A stretch of DNA of 27,969 nucleotides from Comamonas sp. (GCA_018384835.1 JAHAYB010000164.1:1-27969), one strand, 5' to 3'. Positions 5,806 to 13,189 are shown, counted from the first letter of the stretch. The notes: generated by a model from the letters alone, not told the origin. Numbers and translations are program-made.

Positions 5806-7515
5806 ATGAAAAACCTTCCTGCCTTGCCCTCTGATGCGGATTTGCGCCGCCAAATCCAATTTTCTGCCGCTGATGGCCGCATCTGGCTGGCTGGCCAGCG
5901 CATGGTGTTGATGCACGCCGCCTCTTTAGGCATCTTGCGCCGCGAGCTGATGCAAACCATTGGGGCAGCAGCGGCACGGCGCATGTTGTTGCGCGTGGGC
6001 TATGCCTCGGGCGAGCGCGACGCGGCTCTGGCGCACCAACTACGCCCTGGCGCGGATGCGTTCTCTTTATTCAGCATTGGCCCGCAACTGCACATGCTGG
6101 AAGGCGCGGTGCAAGTCACCCCTGAAAAGCTCACCATTGATGCCCACAGCGGCCACTTTCACGGCATTTTTGCCTGGCAGCATTCTTGGGAGGTGGAAAC
6201 CCACCTGCGTGACTTTGGCCCGCAAACCGCCCCGGTGTGTTGGACGTTGCTGGGCTATGCCTCGGGCTATACCAGCGCCTTTATGGGTTCGGCTGTGCTG
6301 TTCAAAGAAACGCAGTGCGTGGCCTGTGGTGCGCCGCATTGCCGCATTGAGGGTCGCCCCCTCTACGAATGGCCTGATGCTGATGAGCTGGCCCGCGACT
6401 ACGCCCCCGAACCACCGGCCACCGTCCACGCCAGCCCGGCCAGCCGCACCGCCTGGCCCGCACGCATCCCAGCGGAAGACCAGCCAGAGCCGCCCGTCGA
6501 TGCCCTTAGCCCGCTGATTGGCCGCTCCAGCGCCTTCACCCAAGCCACCCACTTGCTGCGCAAGGCGGCGGGCACGCAGGTATCGGTGCTACTCACCGGC
6601 GAAACCGGCGTAGGTAAAGAGCGCTTTGCCCGCGCCCTGCACGCTTTAAGTGCCCGCTCCAGCAAGCCCTTTGTGGCGGTGAACTGCGCGGCGCTGCCCG
6701 GCAATCTGATTGAGTCTGAACTGTTCGGCACTGAAAAAGGCGCTTACACCGGCGCAGATGCTGCCCGCCCAGGCCGCTTTGAACGCGCCCACGGTGGCAC
6801 CTTATTCCTTGATGAGCTGGGCGAGCTGCCCCTGCCCGCCCAAGCCAAGCTATTGCGCGTGTTGCAAGACGGCCAGGTGGAGCGCCTGGGAGCCACGCAA
6901 TCGCGCCAAGTGGATGTGCGCCTGGTAGCGGCCACCCACGTTGATTTGGCCGAGGCGGTACGCGCCGGGCGCTTTCGCCAAGACTTGTACTACCGCCTGA
7001 ATGTTTACCCCATCCGCATCCCGCCGCTGCGCGAGCGCCCGGAGGATGTGGAAGTCTTTGCCCAGCACTTCCTCCAGCGCTTTGCCCGCCAGCACGACAA
7101 GCATGTGGCCGGTTTTACCGACCGTGCCCTACTCGCCCTGCGCCAACACCCCTGGCCGGGCAATGTGCGCGAGATGGAGAACGTGCTAGAGCGCAGCGTT
7201 ATCCTGGCCGACATTGGCCAGCCGGTGGATATGGCGCACCTCTTTCCCGAAGCAGCGCAAAACCCTGCCGGGATGCACACCCTGCACCCCCTGGGGCATT
7301 TGCAGGAAAACCCCGTGCCCGCCTGTGACGATAGCGTGATTGACCAGCTTTTGAACACCCCGCTGGACTTGCAAGCGCTGGAAAGCCAGCTTATCGAGCA
7401 AGCCGTAGCCCGCTGCCACGGCAACCTGGCCGCCGCCGCCCGTATGCTGGGGCTGACGCGCCCGCAACTGAGCTACCGCCTAGGCAAAATTCAGGCGCGG
7501 CAAGCCCGCTCTTGA
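5806..7515 (+). CDS. dmpR: Phenol-responsive sigma54-dependent activator (XylR/DmpR/MopR family)
   Basis: This 569-residue activator binds phenol and drives sigma54 RNA polymerase at the dmpK promoter. Domains in order are XylR_N (about 15-100), V4R (about 130-190), a linker (about 200-230), AAA+ ATPase (about 236-465) and a Fis-type helix-turn-helix (about 525-565). The Walker A motif GETGVGKE is at 265-272, the GAFTGA loop appears as GAYTGA at 312-317, and Walker B GGTLFLDE is at 330-337. Against MopR numbering with an offset of 10, the phenol-binding H106 and W134 are H96 and W124. The zinc ligands C155, E178, C181 and C189 are C145, E168, C171 and C179. This supports sensing of phenol itself. 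It is divergent from dmpK. Confidence 0.95.
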   Translation: MKNLPALPSDADLRRQIQFSAADGRIWLAGQRMVLMHAASLGILRRELMQTIGAAAARRMLLRVGYASGERDAALAHQLRPGADAFSLFSIGPQLHMLEGAVQVTPEKLTIDAHSGHFHGIFAWQHSWEVETHLRDFGPQTAPVCWTLLGYASGYTSAFMGSAVLFKETQCVACGAPHCRIEGRPLYEWPDADELARDYAPEPPATVHASPASRTAWPARIPAEDQPEPPVDALSPLIGRSSAFTQATHLLRKAAGTQVSVLLTGETGVGKERFARALHALSARSSKPFVAVNCAALPGNLIESELFGTEKGAYTGADAARPGRFERAHGGTLFLDELGELPLPAQAKLLRVLQDGQVERLGATQSRQVDVRLVAATHVDLAEAVRAGRFRQDLYYRLNVYPIRIPPLRERPEDVEVFAQHFLQRFARQHDKHVAGFTDRALLALRQHPWPGNVREMENVLERSVILADIGQPVDMAHLFPEAAQNPAGMHTLHPLGHLQENPVPACDDSVIDQLLNTPLDLQALESQLIEQAVARCHGNLAAAARMLGLTRPQLSYRLGKIQARQARS

Positions 7516-7538
7516 GCTTGGGGATAATCACCGGCACT

Positions 7539-8339
7539 ATGGTCAAACGCAGCCCTTCGCCCCCCTTCCTAGAGCCTGACACAGGCCACACCCGCACCCT
7601 GATTGAGCGTGCCTACGAACAACTGCGCGACGATATCGTGGCCGCCAAGCTGGCCCCTGGCGAGAAGCTGCGCGTCGAGCACCTCAAAGACCAATACGGC
7701 GTAGGCGCGGGCACGCTGCGCGAGGCACTCACCCGCCTAGTCAGCGACGCGCTAGTGACCACCGCTGGCCAGCGCGGCTTTCGTGTTGCGCCGATTGCGG
7801 TGCAGGATTTGGAAGATGTCACCAACTTGCGCGTGCAAATTGAAACCGAGGCGCTGCGCCGCTCCATCCGCGCTGGCGATGCCGCTTGGCGCGAGCGCGT
7901 TACCCAGGCTTGGCAGGCGCTCTCTGCCCACGAGCCGATTACGCCGCAAAGCCGCTTGGCTTGGGAGGCGATGAATCTGCGCTTTCACGAGGCGCTGCAC
8001 TCGGGCTATGACTCGCCTTGGACGCGCCGCATCCTGCACCTGCTAGCCCGCCACACCGAGCGCTACCGCAGCTACGCCATGGGGCTGCCGGGCATGGTGC
8101 GCAACGTCCATGCCGAGCACCGCGCTATTTATGAATACGCCATCAGCGGCCAAGATGCCCGCGCCGCCTTGGCACTAGAGGCGCATATCCGCACCACGCC
8201 TGATTTGCTGCTGCAAGGGCTGCGCAATGGCCAGGTGCAGTGGCCAGAATCGGTAGGTGCAGGTGCAGGTGCAGGTGCCGGGGTCGGTATAGGCGCAGTG
8301 CCCACCTCTAGCGCTGCCAGCCCCACGCTGGCGCTATAG
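7539..8339 (+). CDS. aphS: GntR-family (FCD/FadR subfamily) regulator, AphS/PhcS-like
   Basis: From the ATG at 7539 this is 266 residues; a TTG at 7512 overlapping the preceding stop is less likely. The winged helix-turn-helix spans about 22-85 and an FCD ligand domain about 92-225. FCD metal-binding positions appear as N146, H150, H194 and H216. Comamonas phenol clusters carry a GntR-family repressor (AphS/PhcS) beside the NtrC-type activator, and I infer the same role here. It follows the activator by 23 bases, probably in one transcript. The last 30 residues or so are an odd Gly-Ala tail encoded by a GGTGCA hexamer tract. Orthology by name is less certain than family. Confidence 0.8.
   Translation: MVKRSPSPPFLEPDTGHTRTLIERAYEQLRDDIVAAKLAPGEKLRVEHLKDQYGVGAGTLREALTRLVSDALVTTAGQRGFRVAPIAVQDLEDVTNLRVQIETEALRRSIRAGDAAWRERVTQAWQALSAHEPITPQSRLAWEAMNLRFHEALHSGYDSPWTRRILHLLARHTERYRSYAMGLPGMVRNVHAEHRAIYEYAISGQDARAALALEAHIRTTPDLLLQGLRNGQVQWPESVGAGAGAGAGVGIGAVPTSSAASPTLAL
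8255..8283 (+). repeat. GGTGCA hexamer tract in the 3' end of the GntR gene
   Basis: Tandem GGTGCA units, the last degenerate, encode Gly-Ala repeats after the end of the FCD domain. Similar tracts on the same DNA strand occur at 12875-12900 and 14033-14060 in genes of opposite orientation. Confidence 0.8.
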
Positions 8340-8348
8340 CTATAGCGC
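8331..8348. other. 18-bp perfect palindrome joining two convergent stop codons
   Basis: GCGCTATAGCTATAGCGC spans the junction of the GntR gene and the YdjM-like gene. The GntR stop (TAG, 8337-8339) and the YdjM-like stop (TAG on minus, 8340-8342) abut with no spacer. No T-tract follows on either strand, so a bidirectional terminator is only weakly suggested. Confidence 0.6.
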
Positions 8349-8960
8349 AGCCGCCGCTGCTGCCCAAGCAGCACGCGCCCAGTCGGCCAGCAGCGCAGCC
8401 GCTTTTTGCAGCACGGGCTGCCACCAGTGCCACAGCCAGATGCTGGTGGCCCACACCTCTTGCGCCCAGGTTTGCAGGTCGTGCAGCACGGGGCGCTGCT
8501 GCACCCACCAAGACAGGGCTGCGCCAATGCACAGGGCGGTAAATACCACCTCGCGCCGCCCGCCTGATTTGCCCAGCACCGGCACGCGCCAGCGCGGGCG
8601 CATCGGCCACAGCAGTTGCACGCCACCCACGGTAAGCACATCGCCCAAAATCCCCGAGCCATAGCCCACGCCAATAGCCACCCACAGCGCCAGCCATTGC
8701 GGGTAATGCCCGTACAGCCACCACAGCACGCCAGCGAGCACCAGCAGCGCTAAAAAGGAATGGGTCAGCCCCCGGTGGGTCAGCGCCTGCCCCACGGCGG
8801 GAACCCAGCGCCCCACTTTGGACTGGGGGTGGTCAATATCGGGTAGCAAAGCGGCCATGCCTGCCACAGAGAGGTTGATAGGGTCGGGCCTTAGCCCCAG
8901 CGCTGGGGCGCAGCCTAGCCAGCAGGCCACACCAAAATAGAAATGATTGCGGTAATTCAA
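8340..8960 (-). CDS. ydjM: YdjM-like inner-membrane metal-dependent hydrolase
   Basis: This is a multi-pass membrane protein related to E. coli YdjM (DUF457, annotated as a metal-dependent hydrolase). The metal-type motifs are LLPDIDHPQS at 38-47, HRGLTHS at 62-68 and a later LGDVLT. The segment VGGVQLLWP matches YdjM's AGVPLLWP. I chose the TTG at 8958-8960 (206 residues) because N-terminal alignment with YdjM places the conserved His at residue 6, and AAGAG lies 7 bases upstream. The open frame extends to an ATG at 9065 but adds unrelated sequence. The biochemical role of the family is poorly known. In E. coli ydjM is LexA-controlled; I see no LexA box here. Confidence 0.8.
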   Translation of the reverse strand: MNYRNHFYFGVACWLGCAPALGLRPDPINLSVAGMAALLPDIDHPQSKVGRWVPAVGQALTHRGLTHSFLALLVLAGVLWWLYGHYPQWLALWVAIGVGYGSGILGDVLTVGGVQLLWPMRPRWRVPVLGKSGGRREVVFTALCIGAALSWWVQQRPVLHDLQTWAQEVWATSIWLWHWWQPVLQKAAALLADWARAAWAAAAAAL

Positions 8961-8988
8961 AACAATGCTCTTGATGGCGATAAGAAGA

Positions 8989-9026
8989 ACGTGTTGACGT
9001 ATTGCACGTGTTGCACGTATTGACGT
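8989..9026. repeat. Short tandem repeat upstream of the YdjM-like gene
   Basis: Four 8-9 base units of the form CGTSAAYA (minus strand: CGTCAATA, CGTGCAACA, CGTGCAATA, CGTCAACA) follow one another, ending in CGTT. The centre contains CACGTG. The array is 29 bases upstream of the preferred TTG start, where an operator would sit. The 8961-9130 spacer shows nothing else clear. Confidence 0.65.
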
Positions 9027-9130
9027 TCTAAAGAAAAAGCCGCCGCCAGCCCAGCAGACTTGCAAAAAGGCGATAACAATTTTCGGCGGCTTGCAGCGAG
9101 GTTTGACACGAAAGGCTGTACAGCGCTGCC

Positions 9131-11218
9131 TTATAGCGAGGCAGGGCGGTCAGCGCCTGCCGGAGCCGGTGCTGGGGCTGGGGTTGATACCGGTGCTGAT
9201 TGTGCCTGCTCGCTAGCAGCTTGGCGCAGTTGCTGCGCTAAAGCGCCCCACTGCTGTTGCAAGCGCTGGCGTGCCCAGGGGTTGCGGGGCAGGGTGGGGG
9301 GGTGCTCGTCCATCAGGAGCAGGGCTTGCTCGCTCAAGCCCGCGCTGTTGAGGACGGCGGCGGCCAGTTGCATGGTTTGCAGCAAGGGCATGGCTTGCAA
9401 AGCGGCTTCCAGGTGCGCCATGGTGCTGCCTAGGTCGCGTGCTTCAATGTAGAGCGCCGCCATTAAAACGTGCAGGTTAGAGCGCTCTTGCCGGTGGCTC
9501 GATAGGCGCGGATTGTCCAGCCCCGCCTGAGCGATGGCCAGCAGCCTATCGCGGGTGATAAAGCCGTTGCAATCGCCCTGCTCGTGCAGGTTTTTGAGCT
9601 TGCCTAACGCATCCATCATGGAAAAGCGCTTTTGCGCCTGCGCCAGGCCGTGCAGCGCTTGGGTGAGGCGCTGTTGCAAGTCGGCCTCGGGGGCGTTGAG
9701 CACGCAGCCCAGTTGCAAGCCTTGCAGCGCCAGACCGCCCGCGTGGCCGTGCTGCACTTGCGCGGCAGCGTCCAGCGTGGCTTGCGCTCCGGCCACATCG
9801 TTCAGTTGCGATTGAATGCCCGCCCAATACTGCGCCGCCCGTGCCGATTGCGGGTGCTGCGCCGCCCAGAGCTGCGCGGCCACCGGCGGCTGACCAAACA
9901 GCGCCACCACCTGCCACAGCACCACCGCCAGCAGCACCGCATACACCGCCAGCAAGCCGGCTAGCAGGCGGACGCGCCCGGCCTGTGCCTGCGCCCACTG
10001 CGCTCCGCCAGCCACCAAGGCCAGCAGCACGCCGCTCATGGCCAGGTAGTTGCGGTGCTCAAAATACAGCTCTAGCGGGATGAGGGTGGATTCCAACGCA
10101 TGGGCCGCCCACCACCACAGCAGGGCAAACAGCGGCCAGGGGGTGCGCTGGCGCAGCCGCCACGCCAGCGCTAGGGCCAGCAGCCAGGCGCAAGCGGCTA
10201 TGCCAGTGACCCAGCCCAAGCCCTGGGCGGCGTAATCGTCATGAAACGGCCCCAACGCCAGCGCACGGGGCAGCAGCCCCAGGCGCAGGTATTGCCAGGT
10301 GATGAGTGCTTGCGTCCACAGGCGTTCGGCCAGCTCAAAATCACGCAGGGCGTAGGTCGCTTGGGCGTGGGGCACGATGCGCAGCATGTACCCCGCAATG
10401 GCCGCTGTGGGCAGGTAGAAGGCCACGGCCTTAAAGCCCTGCCACCAGCGTCGTGCCCGCGCTTGGGCAAAGTGGGGAGCGGGTAGCAGGCAGGCTTCTA
10501 GCACCCAGGCCAGGGTGGGCAGCAGGGCGGCTTGCTCTTTAGTGAGTACGCCCAAGGTAGTGCCTGCGCCTAAGCCCAGCACCATCAGCAGCCAAGCGCG
10601 TAGGGGTGACTGGGGCGGCTGGGGCAGGTGCTGCTGCAACTGCAACTGCTCGCGCCCCAGCACGTATAGCCACAGCCCGGCCAGCATAAAGGTGCTCGAT
10701 AGCACCGTCATGCGCTGCACCGGCATCAGCACGCCCGATGCCAGCAGCGGCTGCCACAGCCACAGCAGCGCCGCCGCCACCGCCACCCAGCTAGCGCCCT
10801 GCTGCGCCCAGCCGCGTAGGCGCAGCACCGCCAGCCACAGCCCGCACAGCAAGGCGGCGTTGAGCAGGTGCAGCAGGCTGTTGGTGTAGAGCATGGCACG
10901 CGGCGAGCGCGGCCAGGTGCTGCCATCGAGCAAAAAGCTCACCAGCGCTAGCGGCCTGCCCAGGGGGCCGGCATCACCGGCGAACACAAAATCTAGCGCG
11001 GCAGGCCAGTTGATACGGCCTTGGGCAAAGACGGTGGCTAGGCCATCCAGGTTCGGGGCATCGTCAAAATGCCAGCCGCCACTCCAGCCCAAGCGGTATA
11101 GCAGTAGGGCGACCACCCCGGCGGCCAGCGCCAGCAGCAGCGGGCCCATTAAAAAAGCAGGGGCAAAGCGGTAGGGGGTAGGGCTAGAACTGGGCATGGG
11201 CGGCAAGTGTACGGGCAT
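9131..11218 (-). CDS. Multi-spanning TMTC/GT-C-like membrane protein with helical C-terminal domain, pilin-adjacent
   Basis: The protein has 695 residues. The first 440 or so carry many hydrophobic segments; the rest is soluble, Ala/Leu/Gln-rich and TPR-like. An acidic motif HFDDAPNL (50-57) follows the first membrane segment, as in GT-C glycosyltransferases. Further landmarks are GRPLALVSFLLD (88-98), LTKEQAALLP (225-234) and FEHRNYLAMSG (386-396), resembling TMTC-type proteins. It lies directly downstream of pilA in the same orientation, where pilin-modifying glycosyltransferases often occur, so pilin glycosylation is the working inference. The substrate is unknown. The start is uncertain: ATG 11216-11218 sits against the pilA terminator, and ATG 11195-11197 is an alternative. 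The C-terminus ends in an Ala-Pro repeat. Confidence 0.7.
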   Translation of the reverse strand: MPVHLPPMPSSSPTPYRFAPAFLMGPLLLALAAGVVALLLYRLGWSGGWHFDDAPNLDGLATVFAQGRINWPAALDFVFAGDAGPLGRPLALVSFLLDGSTWPRSPRAMLYTNSLLHLLNAALLCGLWLAVLRLRGWAQQGASWVAVAAALLWLWQPLLASGVLMPVQRMTVLSSTFMLAGLWLYVLGREQLQLQQHLPQPPQSPLRAWLLMVLGLGAGTTLGVLTKEQAALLPTLAWVLEACLLPAPHFAQARARRWWQGFKAVAFYLPTAAIAGYMLRIVPHAQATYALRDFELAERLWTQALITWQYLRLGLLPRALALGPFHDDYAAQGLGWVTGIAACAWLLALALAWRLRQRTPWPLFALLWWWAAHALESTLIPLELYFEHRNYLAMSGVLLALVAGGAQWAQAQAGRVRLLAGLLAVYAVLLAVVLWQVVALFGQPPVAAQLWAAQHPQSARAAQYWAGIQSQLNDVAGAQATLDAAAQVQHGHAGGLALQGLQLGCVLNAPEADLQQRLTQALHGLAQAQKRFSMMDALGKLKNLHEQGDCNGFITRDRLLAIAQAGLDNPRLSSHRQERSNLHVLMAALYIEARDLGSTMAHLEAALQAMPLLQTMQLAAAVLNSAGLSEQALLLMDEHPPTLPRNPWARQRLQQQWGALAQQLRQAASEQAQSAPVSTPAPAPAPAGADRPASL
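9159..9186 (+). repeat. Degenerate GGTGCT-type tract at the 3' end of the GT-C-like gene
   Basis: A run of GCCGGAGCCGGTGCTGGGGC-like hexamers encodes Pro-Ala-Pro-Ala repeats near the C-terminus on the minus strand. It is related in composition to the tracts at 8255, 12875 and 14033. Confidence 0.55.
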
Positions 11219-11244
11219 AAAAAAAGGAGCCTAGGCTCCTTTTT
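11219..11244 (-). terminator. Intrinsic terminator of pilA
   Basis: AAAAAGGAGCC, a 2-base loop and GGCTCCTTTTT form a perfect 24-base palindrome. On the minus strand the stem is followed by seven T. It begins 34 bases after the pilA stop. The T-tract ends one base before the possible ATG of the next gene (11218), leaving no room for a promoter there. Confidence 0.9.
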
Positions 11245-11278
11245 GGGGTGGGGAAGCGGCCTTAGCTGCTAAGTCAGA

Positions 11279-11761
11279 TTACTTAGAACGGCAAGAAGTA
11301 GGCAGGTATTTTGGCGGAATTGAGTCTGGCTTGCATATCCACTTGATAGCACCTGCATCAGAAGATTCATCTGCGATAAGCAGCAAGGTTGCATTATTCT
11401 GCACCTTGCTCCCAAAGGTGATCGCAATCTGGCCAACAGTTGTACCCCCAGTAGTAACACTACTCACAGCAACTCTTTTTACAGCATTGCCCTTGATGAC
11501 ATTGGAAGCTGCAATACCCGCCATAGTGTTACTAGTTGGCCAAGTACCTTCAGAAGCGAAATACTCCGTCACCGCCGATTTAGCCCCACTGGCCAAGGAC
11601 AAGCCTTCCGTCACGTGGGCGCGTTTGGTGTAGTCTTGGTAAGCGGGCAGCGCCACAGCGGCCAAAATGCCGATGATGGCCACCACAATCATCAGCTCAA
11701 TCAGGGTAAAACCTTTTTGCACCCCAGCCCGGGCTGTGCGCATAGGGGTGAATGTGTGCAT
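11279..11761 (-). CDS. pilA: Type IV pilin (major subunit, PilA-like)
   Basis: The prepilin has 160 residues. A 17-residue basic leader ends in Gly17, giving the prepilin peptidase cleavage site before F18. The mature N-terminus [20 protein letters not shown] carries the essential Glu at mature position 5 (E22). The C-terminal cysteine pair C143/C157 would form the D-region disulfide loop. GGAGG lies 7 bases before the ATG at 11759-11761, so the longer open frame from 11821 is rejected. The gene has its own predicted -24/-12 promoter and a strong terminator, fitting abundant monocistronic expression. It assembles at the inner membrane into the surface pilus used for twitching, adhesion or DNA uptake. 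Confidence 0.95.
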   Translation of the reverse strand: MHTFTPMRTARAGVQKGFTLIELMIVVAIIGILAAVALPAYQDYTKRAHVTEGLSLASGAKSAVTEYFASEGTWPTSNTMAGIAASNVIKGNAVKRVAVSSVTTGGTTVGQIAITFGSKVQNNATLLLIADESSDAGAIKWICKPDSIPPKYLPTSCRSK

Positions 11762-11816
11762 GAAAACACCTCCGAAAAAAATTAAATTGCTTGGAAAAAA
11801 ATACCCACAGAGTGTA

Positions 11817-11832
11817 AGCAAATTTCAGGCCA
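11817..11832 (-). promoter_or_regulatory. Predicted sigma54 (-24/-12) promoter of pilA
   Basis: The minus strand reads TGGCCTGAAATTTGCT, with GG and GC 10 bases apart and 10 of 12 fixed consensus positions matched. The predicted start near 11806 gives a leader of about 45 bases ending in a strong Shine-Dalgarno. Sigma54/PilR control of pilA is known in Pseudomonas; pilR itself is not in this window. Confidence 0.75.
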
Positions 11833-11880
11833 ACTTGCTGGCTCGCTAGGTGGTATTTATCTCCAAGGGTCTGAGGAACG

Positions 11881-12933
11881 CTACACCCATACATCTGCCC
11901 AGCGCTCGCGGATGGCTAGCAGCTCCTCTTTAAGCGGTAGAAAGTGCGCCACCAGTTGCGGGTCAAAGTGCTGGCCGGCCTCGGACTCAATCAGCGCCAG
12001 GGCATCGTCAGCCGTCCACGCTTTTTTGTAGGGGCGGATGGAGGTTAGCGCATCAAACACATCGGCAATGGCCACAATACGCGCCTCTAGCGGAATAGCC
12101 TCGCCCGCTAGGCCAAAGGGGTAGCCCTTGCCATTCCATTTCTCGTGGTGGTACAGCGCCACCGAGTAGGCCAGTTGCAAAATACTGGAATGGTCTTTAC
12201 CAATAATTTCTGCCCCAATTTGGGGGTGGGTGCGCATCACCACCCATTCCTCATCGGTGAGCTTGCCCGGCTTTTGCAAGATGGCATCGGGAATGCCGAT
12301 TTTGCCCACATCGTGCATGGGCGCAGCGTGTAGCAAGTCTTCTGCCCACTGTGGGTCGCAGCCAGCGGCCAGCGCCAGCGCTTGAGAGAAGCGGCTCATG
12401 CGGATAACGTGCATCCCCGTCTCGTTGTCTTTGTACTCAGCGGCGCGGCCCAGGCGCTCAACAATTTGCAGGCGCGACTCCAGCAGCTCATCCACCCGCA
12501 CCAGGGATAAATGGGTTTTCACCCGCGCCCGCACCACAGCAGCATTGACGGGCTTGGTAATGTAGTCCACCGCCCCGACGGAAAGGCCATGCGCCTCATC
12601 ACTGGCATCGCTTAACGCCGTGACAAAAATCACCGGAATTGCGGCAGTAGCCGCATCGGCCTTCAGGGCTTGGCACACCTCATGGCCGCTCATGCCGGGC
12701 ATCATCACATCTAGCAAGATGAGCTGGGGCTGCTGCTCACGCGCTAGTTGCAGGGCGCGTGCGCCATCGGTAGCAAATTGCAGGCGGTAGTCAGCCTGCA
12801 AAATTTGGCGCAGCACTTGCAGGTTGGTAGGCTCGTCATCGACCAGTAGAACACGGGGTCGCCGGTCTGCGGTTGGTGCAGGTGCGGGTGCGGAGGTAGG
12901 AGCGGGGGGAGAAATAGCAGAAGTGGCTTGCAT
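11881..12933 (-). CDS. Response regulator with HD-GYP cyclic-di-GMP phosphodiesterase domain
   Basis: This is a 350-residue RpfG-like two-domain protein. The receiver domain (about 26-140) has acidic residues D32 and D33, phospho-acceptor D75 in LLDVMMPG, and K127 in the TKP motif. The HD-GYP domain (about 155-345) has the HD pair at 207-208 (HDVGKIGIPD), HHEKWNGKGYP at 262-272 and later metal-type ADVFDALTSxRPYK. It probably degrades c-di-GMP when phosphorylated. The ATG at 12931-12933 has AGGGG 9 bases upstream; the open frame extends to 13095 but only through repeat DNA. No cognate kinase is present. Its place upstream of pilA suggests, but does not show, a link to surface motility. Confidence 0.92.
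   Translation of the reverse strand: MQATSAISPPAPTSAPAPAPTADRRPRVLLVDDEPTNLQVLRQILQADYRLQFATDGARALQLAREQQPQLILLDVMMPGMSGHEVCQALKADAATAAIPVIFVTALSDASDEAHGLSVGAVDYITKPVNAAVVRARVKTHLSLVRVDELLESRLQIVERLGRAAEYKDNETGMHVIRMSRFSQALALAAGCDPQWAEDLLHAAPMHDVGKIGIPDAILQKPGKLTDEEWVVMRTHPQIGAEIIGKDHSSILQLAYSVALYHHEKWNGKGYPFGLAGEAIPLEARIVAIADVFDALTSIRPYKKAWTADDALALIESEAGQHFDPQLVAHFLPLKEELLAIRERWADVWV
12875..12900 (+). repeat. GGTGCA/GGTGCG tract in the HD-GYP gene
   Basis: Hexamers of GGTGCA and GGTGCG encode, on the minus strand, an Ala-Pro-Ala-Pro-Ala-Pro spacer just before the receiver domain (about residues 11-20). The type matches the tracts at 8255-8283 and 14033-14060. Confidence 0.7.
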
Positions 12934-12998
12934 GGCAAATCCCCTTTCAAAAAAACAGAGTCCAAAAATGTAGCCCAAGCGTAATGGAAAGCGACTCG

Positions 12999-13176
12999 CC
13001 CCCTGAGCGAAATGCACTATCCACCCCCTGAGCACAGTCTGGCATAACCCGCTCCCTGAGCGCAGTCGAAGGGAGCACTGGGCACAACAGCCCAAGGGCT
13101 GGCTTCAGCTACTGGCTTCGACTACGCTCAGCCAACTTGGCATAACCCGCTCCCTGAGCGCAGTCGAAGGGAGCAC
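12999..13176. repeat. Cluster of small dispersed hairpin repeats (REP-like)
   Basis: Two identical 39-base direct copies (13040-13078 and 13138-13176) carry the core CTGAGCGCAGTCGAAG. An inverted partial copy with core CTTCGACTACGCTCAG lies at 13114-13133, and two degenerate copies begin at 12999 and 13026. Each full copy contains GCTCCCT and AGGGAGC arms able to form a 7-bp stem around a 12-base loop. The cluster fills the 256-base spacer between the HD-GYP and zinc-ribbon genes; no coding sequence is supported there. Confidence 0.85.
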
Positions 13177-13189
13177 CAGCAGCAGCGTT

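Noticed and set aside
9113..9122. Possible LexA box (CTGTACAG) upstream of the YdjM-like gene
   Set aside because: A LexA site needs CTGT and ACAG separated by 8 bases; here they are adjacent.
12934..13095. N-terminal extension of the HD-GYP gene
   Set aside because: The added 54 codons are translated repeat DNA; the ATG at 12933 has a good ribosome site and is followed directly by the linker and receiver domain.
12999..13176. CRISPR-like array
   Set aside because: Copies are few, in both orientations, unevenly spaced and partly degenerate, with no cas genes.
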